Part shown: one piece after another, positions 45,261 to 64,000 of the stretch | Layout: the number at the start of each line of letters is the position of its first letter | Numbering within the stretch: the first letter of the stretch is position 1 | DNA from: Hermodice carunculata | Taxonomy: Eukaryota > Annelida > Polychaeta > Eunicida > Amphinomidae | DNA length: 64,000 nucleotides | Direction: 5' to 3' | NCBI GenBank assembly: GCA_964020975.1 | Contig: CAXHWN010002459.1 | Span: forward strand, 780,225 to 844,224 | Notes under the pieces: generated by a model | Seen by the model: the letters and a program-made list of their open reading frames with translations, nothing else | Database searches by the model: none | Told to the model about the DNA's origin: nothing | Position numbers and translations under genes: made by a program

Positions 45261-46850
45261 TTGTGGTATTTGTGGAATAATGATTCTTATTGTTTTATCA
45301 TATAGAATGTTTGGGCCTGTACCTAATATTCTAGCAGGTTTAGGATTAGTTGAGATTATATTTCAAACCTTGTATAGAGGCTTGGTAAGTTCAACATTAT
45401 AGCATAGAAACCCTAGTACTATAACACCGACCCTGGCATATTTTGTTCACTCTTCTTATTTTCTGCTTTTATGACTGTTATTTTTTTTATCATACTCGGC
45501 ATCCGGATCTAGATCTTGTTGCGTAGCTTTTATGGTAACAGGTCTCGAATCATACAAAATAATATTGCCAGACACTGTGTTGAGACAAAGACACTCAAAC
45601 ATCATAGCATAAAACCCTAAACCCATAACACCGACTCTGGGATATTTTATTTATTTATTTATTTGTGTTTTGGTGGCTTATGGTTATTTTTTATTACACA
45701 CAACGTTTGGACCTGGATGTAACATGGTAACAGGTTTAGGATATATTAGGTAAATCAAACATTATAATATATGAACCCTAATACCATAACACCGACCCTG
45801 GCCTATTTTGTTCACGCTTTTATCTTCATGGTTTCAAGAGCGTTATATTTTCATCGTACTCAACATCGGGAACTGGACGCAGTGGGATACCTTATATGGT
45901 AACATGTTAGGTATTAGATAAAATTATATTTCCAAACACTGGGTTAAGACCAAATAATTCAAACATCACGACAAATAAACCCTAAAGCCATAACACCGAC
46001 CCTGGTATATTTTGTTTACTTTTTTGTTTTTTGTTTTTTGTCTTTTGGTGGTGGTTTATGATCATTTTTTTCTTATCATACACAATCTTGGGTCCTGAAC
46101 CCAGCATGGTAACAGGTTTAGGTTAAGTCAAGATTACAATTTAAACATTCTAGACAGGAAAAGTAAGTCAAACATAATATGTAAAGCTTAACACTGACCC
46201 TGCCAAATTTTGTTCACTCCTCTTATTTTCGTGGTTTCAAAGGTATTATTTTGTCCATCGTACTCAATATCTGGATGCTGGATCATGTTGGATAGCTTAT
46301 ATAATGCTAACAGCTTCACGATTAGATAAGATTATATTTACATACTCTTTATTAAGACAAGGTAACTGGAACATCATAATATATAAAAGCTAAAACTATA
46401 ACACCGACCCGGTAAATTTTGTGTACTTTTTTTCTTTAGTTTGTTTTGCTTTTTGTGGTTTATAGTAGTTTTAATCATACCCAACATTTGGACATAAATC
46501 TAAACCTAATATTGCAACAGGTTAACGATTAGTTGAGATTGTATTTTCAATATTTTAGACTGGGTAGGTAAGCCAAGCACAATAGTATATAAAACCTAGT
46601 ACCATAACACCCTCACATATTTGTTTACTCTTCATATTTTTGTAGTTTCTCGAGTGTTATGTTTTTATCATACTCAACAAATGGATCTGGATTATGTTCG
46701 TACCTTATCTGGTAATGGGTTTAGGATTTCATGAAATTATATTTTAAGACATTTAGTGAGACCAAGTAAGTCGAAACCTTCTAACATATACAACTGACAC
46801 TTGTATATTTTGTTTAGTTCTCTTGTTTATTGGATTTATTGTTTTTTTAA
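45260..46850 (+). repeat. Satellite with alternating A and B monomers of about 200 bp
   Basis: Monomers open with CATAACACCGACCCTGG followed by ATTTTGTT, at about 45418, 45625, 45785, 45988, 46190, 46397, 46602 and 46795 (steps mostly 193-207, one 160). Type A (45418, 45785, 46190, 46602) continues CTTATTTTC...GGTTTC, ATCRTACTCAACAT and CTTATATGGTAAC. Type B (45625, 45988, 46397, 46795) continues TTTTGGTGG-TTTATGG, CATACACAA, TGGTAACAGGTTTAGG and AAGTCAAACAT. The order is strictly A-B-A-B, giving a higher-order unit of about 400 bp. Confidence 0.8.
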
Positions 46851-49749
46851 CTTAATAGAAATTTAATATGAGCATATACCTTCTCAGGCCATGGTATAAA
46901 TCAGTTGCCCATGTTATAATTGAGTAGGAAACCTGGAGTCCCAGGTAAAAACACCCCAAATGAAATAAATGTGTAATTCAGTATAGTTAAGCACTTTGCA
47001 ATATGACATTTACTTTATATTTCTTGATTTATCCAGAAAGAATTGACATTATGCATGCTTAATATGGGTGCATTTCTTACACAGGAAGTAGTGCGTTCTT
47101 TCAGCTTTTTTTCGAATCTGTGTTTACTAAATCAATATGATTGCAATGAATGCCTGAAAAAACAGAACCATTGATATCATTCCTCATTTTAAAATACATT
47201 GCTTACTATATTCCTTTATTACATGAGCAGTCTTTTCATCATCTTTATTTCCAAAATAAATATTGCCAATGTTTACTTTTAAATAGACCACTGATATGAT
47301 CTATGGCTAGAATTATCCACCAAAAAATAATAATAGACACTTAAGTATTAGAGAGCAAAACTGCGTAACAGCTCTGCATATTATGAAGTCCAGGCAAAGT
47401 ATCTATATATGGAACTGTCTTAAGCCTCAGTACATATGTATAAAGCTTTCCAAGTGCAGAGATGATTCCAATGAAAATTTAATTGTTGTGAATTATAATG
47501 ATTTGGTCATTGATATTTCCTGCAAAAAGAGATTTCATTCAAGTGCGGCATCACTACAGTTACAATTAAATGGTAATGGCACAGATGAACAGATTTCTAT
47601 GGCCTATTTGGGTGCATTGCACCAGAGGTGCGTTACAGAAAGCTGATGATATGGAAAAAGATATTGAATATAATAGTGAAGAGTTAATGACAAAAATCAG
47701 ATCAACTGTGTATATCGCAATTCATGACTCTCAGGACTGTGAACAAATAGTTAAAATCTGATACACCTCTGTTTATAGAAATTCATGACTCTCAGAAATG
47801 AGAACAAAGTTCCCAACGTCTGATTCTCAAGCTAATAACTTTTGCAAGAAAAATGCCAGTACTTCTCACTTTTGCCAATTTACACGGGTTTACACTTGAA
47901 TTTAGGCTATTTAATTTAAGCGTAAACATCTATACACATCAATTAACGTATTTAACAACTAAATAAAATTGTTCCAATTTGGAAGAAATAAGTACCAAAT
48001 GGTACTCAAAAATATGTCAATGACCTTAAGAGTTAATGATATGCACTATAACGTCCCATTCACATGAAGTTTTTACCGACCCCCATCTGTTTGTACACCA
48101 TATCAACAGTCTGGCACCCCATACAAAATGTTCAAAATATAACTATATTATCCAACAAAGAAGATAAGTCATAGCCTGCAACACATTCTAGTGTGCGACA
48201 CTAATCCTCCTTGACATTTGTGGCCTTCTCCTCGGGTCTGCTTGCAAGACGCACCCTGTTGAATAGAACATTTGTTTAAAAGCGAGGAATGTAAAAGACA
48301 CACCTTGAAAGAGAGAAAAACAACTTAATATCAGCAAAATGTAATAACTATTGCCGATTTACAAAATATATGTATGGATTATTTGAGACGAGATGAAATA
48401 TATAAAATTAATTTGATGTGGACTTGAACACTTTAAAAGTATTACTGTGAAAAATCTCTACCTAAATTCGAAAATTCAAATAACAAAATGAAAGAGGTTT
48501 GAAATGCGGCCATTTATATTTATGTGACAGATATGATTATCCACAATGTGAGAGGGCTTAATGGCCCATTAACTTGCTGTTGTGGCTCTATCGATATCAA
48601 ATATACGTAATGTTGCAAGTTACACTTTCACAACATTTTTACAAACATATATAACCAAGATCGAGTATGGCACAAGAAAAGGACCACAGTTTTCATAGTG
48701 ACATCTGAGACGCTCTCATGAATCAGCACATTTAAGCACCATTCACTGGTCTAACAGTCTCTCCAGCAACTTCTACTGTCCAGAGTTTTTCTTTACATGC
48801 CACGAGGGCGGTGAATTAACTGGCGAGATTTCTGTATATTCTAGTTGGAAACAAGTCAAAGTGTGCAGACTTTGACTGACTTGTAACAGTCCAGAGGAGT
48901 AAAATGAATGAATACATATAAACAAGTTATTGATTTATTGCCTGATTAAATTCATATACTTTACCATTTCAGTGGAATGTTTACCAGAAAACGTGCGTCA
49001 AATATTCAAATATCGAATTGAAACTTTAAAATTTGTCATTCCTTAACTCTTTCAATGCCAAATTCAAAACTAAGTCAACAGCTTTAGTAGGCGCACTTTG
49101 CTTGCAACGTGCGCTGAGGAAAGTTGTTGCCAGATCAAAATTTTAACGGAATTATAGGCTTGTTGCCTCTTGAATGAAAGGTCTTTGCTCTTAGAAATAT
49201 GATTATTACAAGATTATAGTGATTTGAGTGAGTTTAATTCGAATATAGGCGGATACGGCAATACAAAAGTTAACTAAATAAATAAAAAAGACAGTGTCAT
49301 AACTAGTATTCTTATGAAGTCACACTTAGGAATTGTCCAAATTTGACTTTTTCAATTTTCCTTTTTTTTGATGTTTTCATTTTCCAATTTTCACTTCCGA
49401 TCCCAATTTTCGACATAAGAATACACAATCAGAAAATGCAAAATAATACTGGCTTCATTTGTCAGGTGACTCGCGTTTTTACAATAAATAGGTTATCACA
49501 TACCTTAACAAATAAAAAGGCAAATTAGTTGTTATGGAAGTGTATCTGAGAATCAAAAAGTATACAGAAAATTCATGAAAATGAAAATCGGAAGCAAGCC
49601 CTCTCTGATTTCCCATTTTGATAAACAGCTCTGATTTTCTGATGTCCGATTGTTTAAATTATGGAAGTAGAGCATCCCTAGTCACACTGTCATTTGGGAC
49701 AAAAACTACTGCATCATCCTGGAATTATTTGGATGTTTCAAAATGCTCT
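46851..49749. other. AT-rich DNA with one weak ORF pair
   Basis: Near 47383-47643 a frame ends SAASLQLQLNGNGTDEQ and LGALHQR; a second frame (to 47761) reads ALQKADDMEKDIEYNSEEL. They overlap and could be one degraded frame, but nothing identifies them. Near 48206-48262 on the minus strand an AG acceptor is followed by VRLASRPEEKATNVKED and a stop, a possible exon of unknown owner. The rest is featureless. Confidence 0.35.
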
Positions 49750-63751
<14,002 letters not shown>

Positions 63752-64000
63752 CTTATGAAAAAAATAAAATATTTACTGCATACAGCTTACAGGGAAATCA
63801 TGGATCAAAATATGACCAAATATAACTCAAAAATATAAAGTACAGAAGTATGAAATTCTGCCAATCTACCCATATATCGAAAATATTGGGAATTCAAGTT
63901 CAACAATATACAGTAGAGAACATTGCAAAATTGCAAACACGTAAATCTTACATTAAACTCAGAGAATATTAAACTCACAAAGAGCCAGAAATCAATGTTT

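Noticed and set aside
47383-47761. Conserved gene at 47.4 kb
   Set aside because: Two overlapping short frames with no recognisable motif; kept only as a weak note.
48206-48262. Alternative last exon of the recombinase gene
   Set aside because: The acceptor is fair and the frame ends in a stop, but the phase does not match the preceding exon, and 49750-49794 fits better.

Overview
The window looks like a low-GC invertebrate animal genome, probably marine. Genes carry spliceosomal introns, there are TTAGGG-type interstitial telomeric tracts, and long (TA)n, (GTAT)n and (TTA)n microsatellites occur throughout. Transposons include ISL2EU, CryptonA-like, CR1/L2-like LINE and tRNA-derived SINE copies, and the palindrome AGGCCT is frequent. 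Nothing seen fixes the phylum. No rRNA, functional tRNA, CRISPR array or bacterial feature was found.

Layout. (1) 1-10.2 kb: AT-rich sequence, then a five-exon unrecognised gene (gene X, minus strand, 2351-7994), now a pseudogene. (2) 10.2-14.5 kb: a short hypothetical plus-strand ORF, GC-rich TTAGGG-like minisatellites, and a plus-strand relative of the gene X amino terminus (gene Y, 12258-13.9 kb) whose 3' exon is tandemly repeated. (3) 15.15-29.86 kb: a second copy of gene X exons 2-5. It is interrupted by a nearly whole 7.5 kb ISL2EU DNA transposon (15575-23084) and by a 2.35 kb intronic insertion, and it stops abruptly at a 197 bp TTAGGG tract. (4) 29.9-46.9 kb: a gene-poor repeat province. 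It holds inverted-repeat boxes built on CATAACACYGGCCCT, a tandem family with a microsatellite in most units, a GC-rich tandem repeat, and an alternating A-B satellite of about 200 bp monomers. (5) 49.7-63.8 kb: a large spliced minus-strand gene. In protein order it has repeated 13-codon microexons, a Ser-rich exon, a CCHH finger exon, a 394-codon tyrosine-recombinase exon and a Myb-like carboxy-terminal exon. Every intron inferred is phase 0. Its introns hold a CryptonA-like fragment, SINE-like repeats, a trimer of a tRNA-derived SINE, LINE fragments and an older reverse-transcriptase remnant with a LINE inside it.

How the parts work together. The ISL2EU element carries two convergent genes: a THAP/DDE transposase on plus and a SAP-SWIM-YqaJ nuclease on minus. 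The splice phases of the nuclease exons agree. Its ends match as imperfect terminal inverted repeats with an AT target duplication, and the paralogous gene X exon supplies the empty site. The tyrosine-recombinase gene looks like a member of a zinc finger-YR-Myb family known in metazoan genomes. It keeps R, K, R, H and Y of the active site but has T where the first H of HxxR should be. Exon boundaries were inferred by eye from AG/GT signals, reading frames and paralog comparison; there is no transcript evidence.
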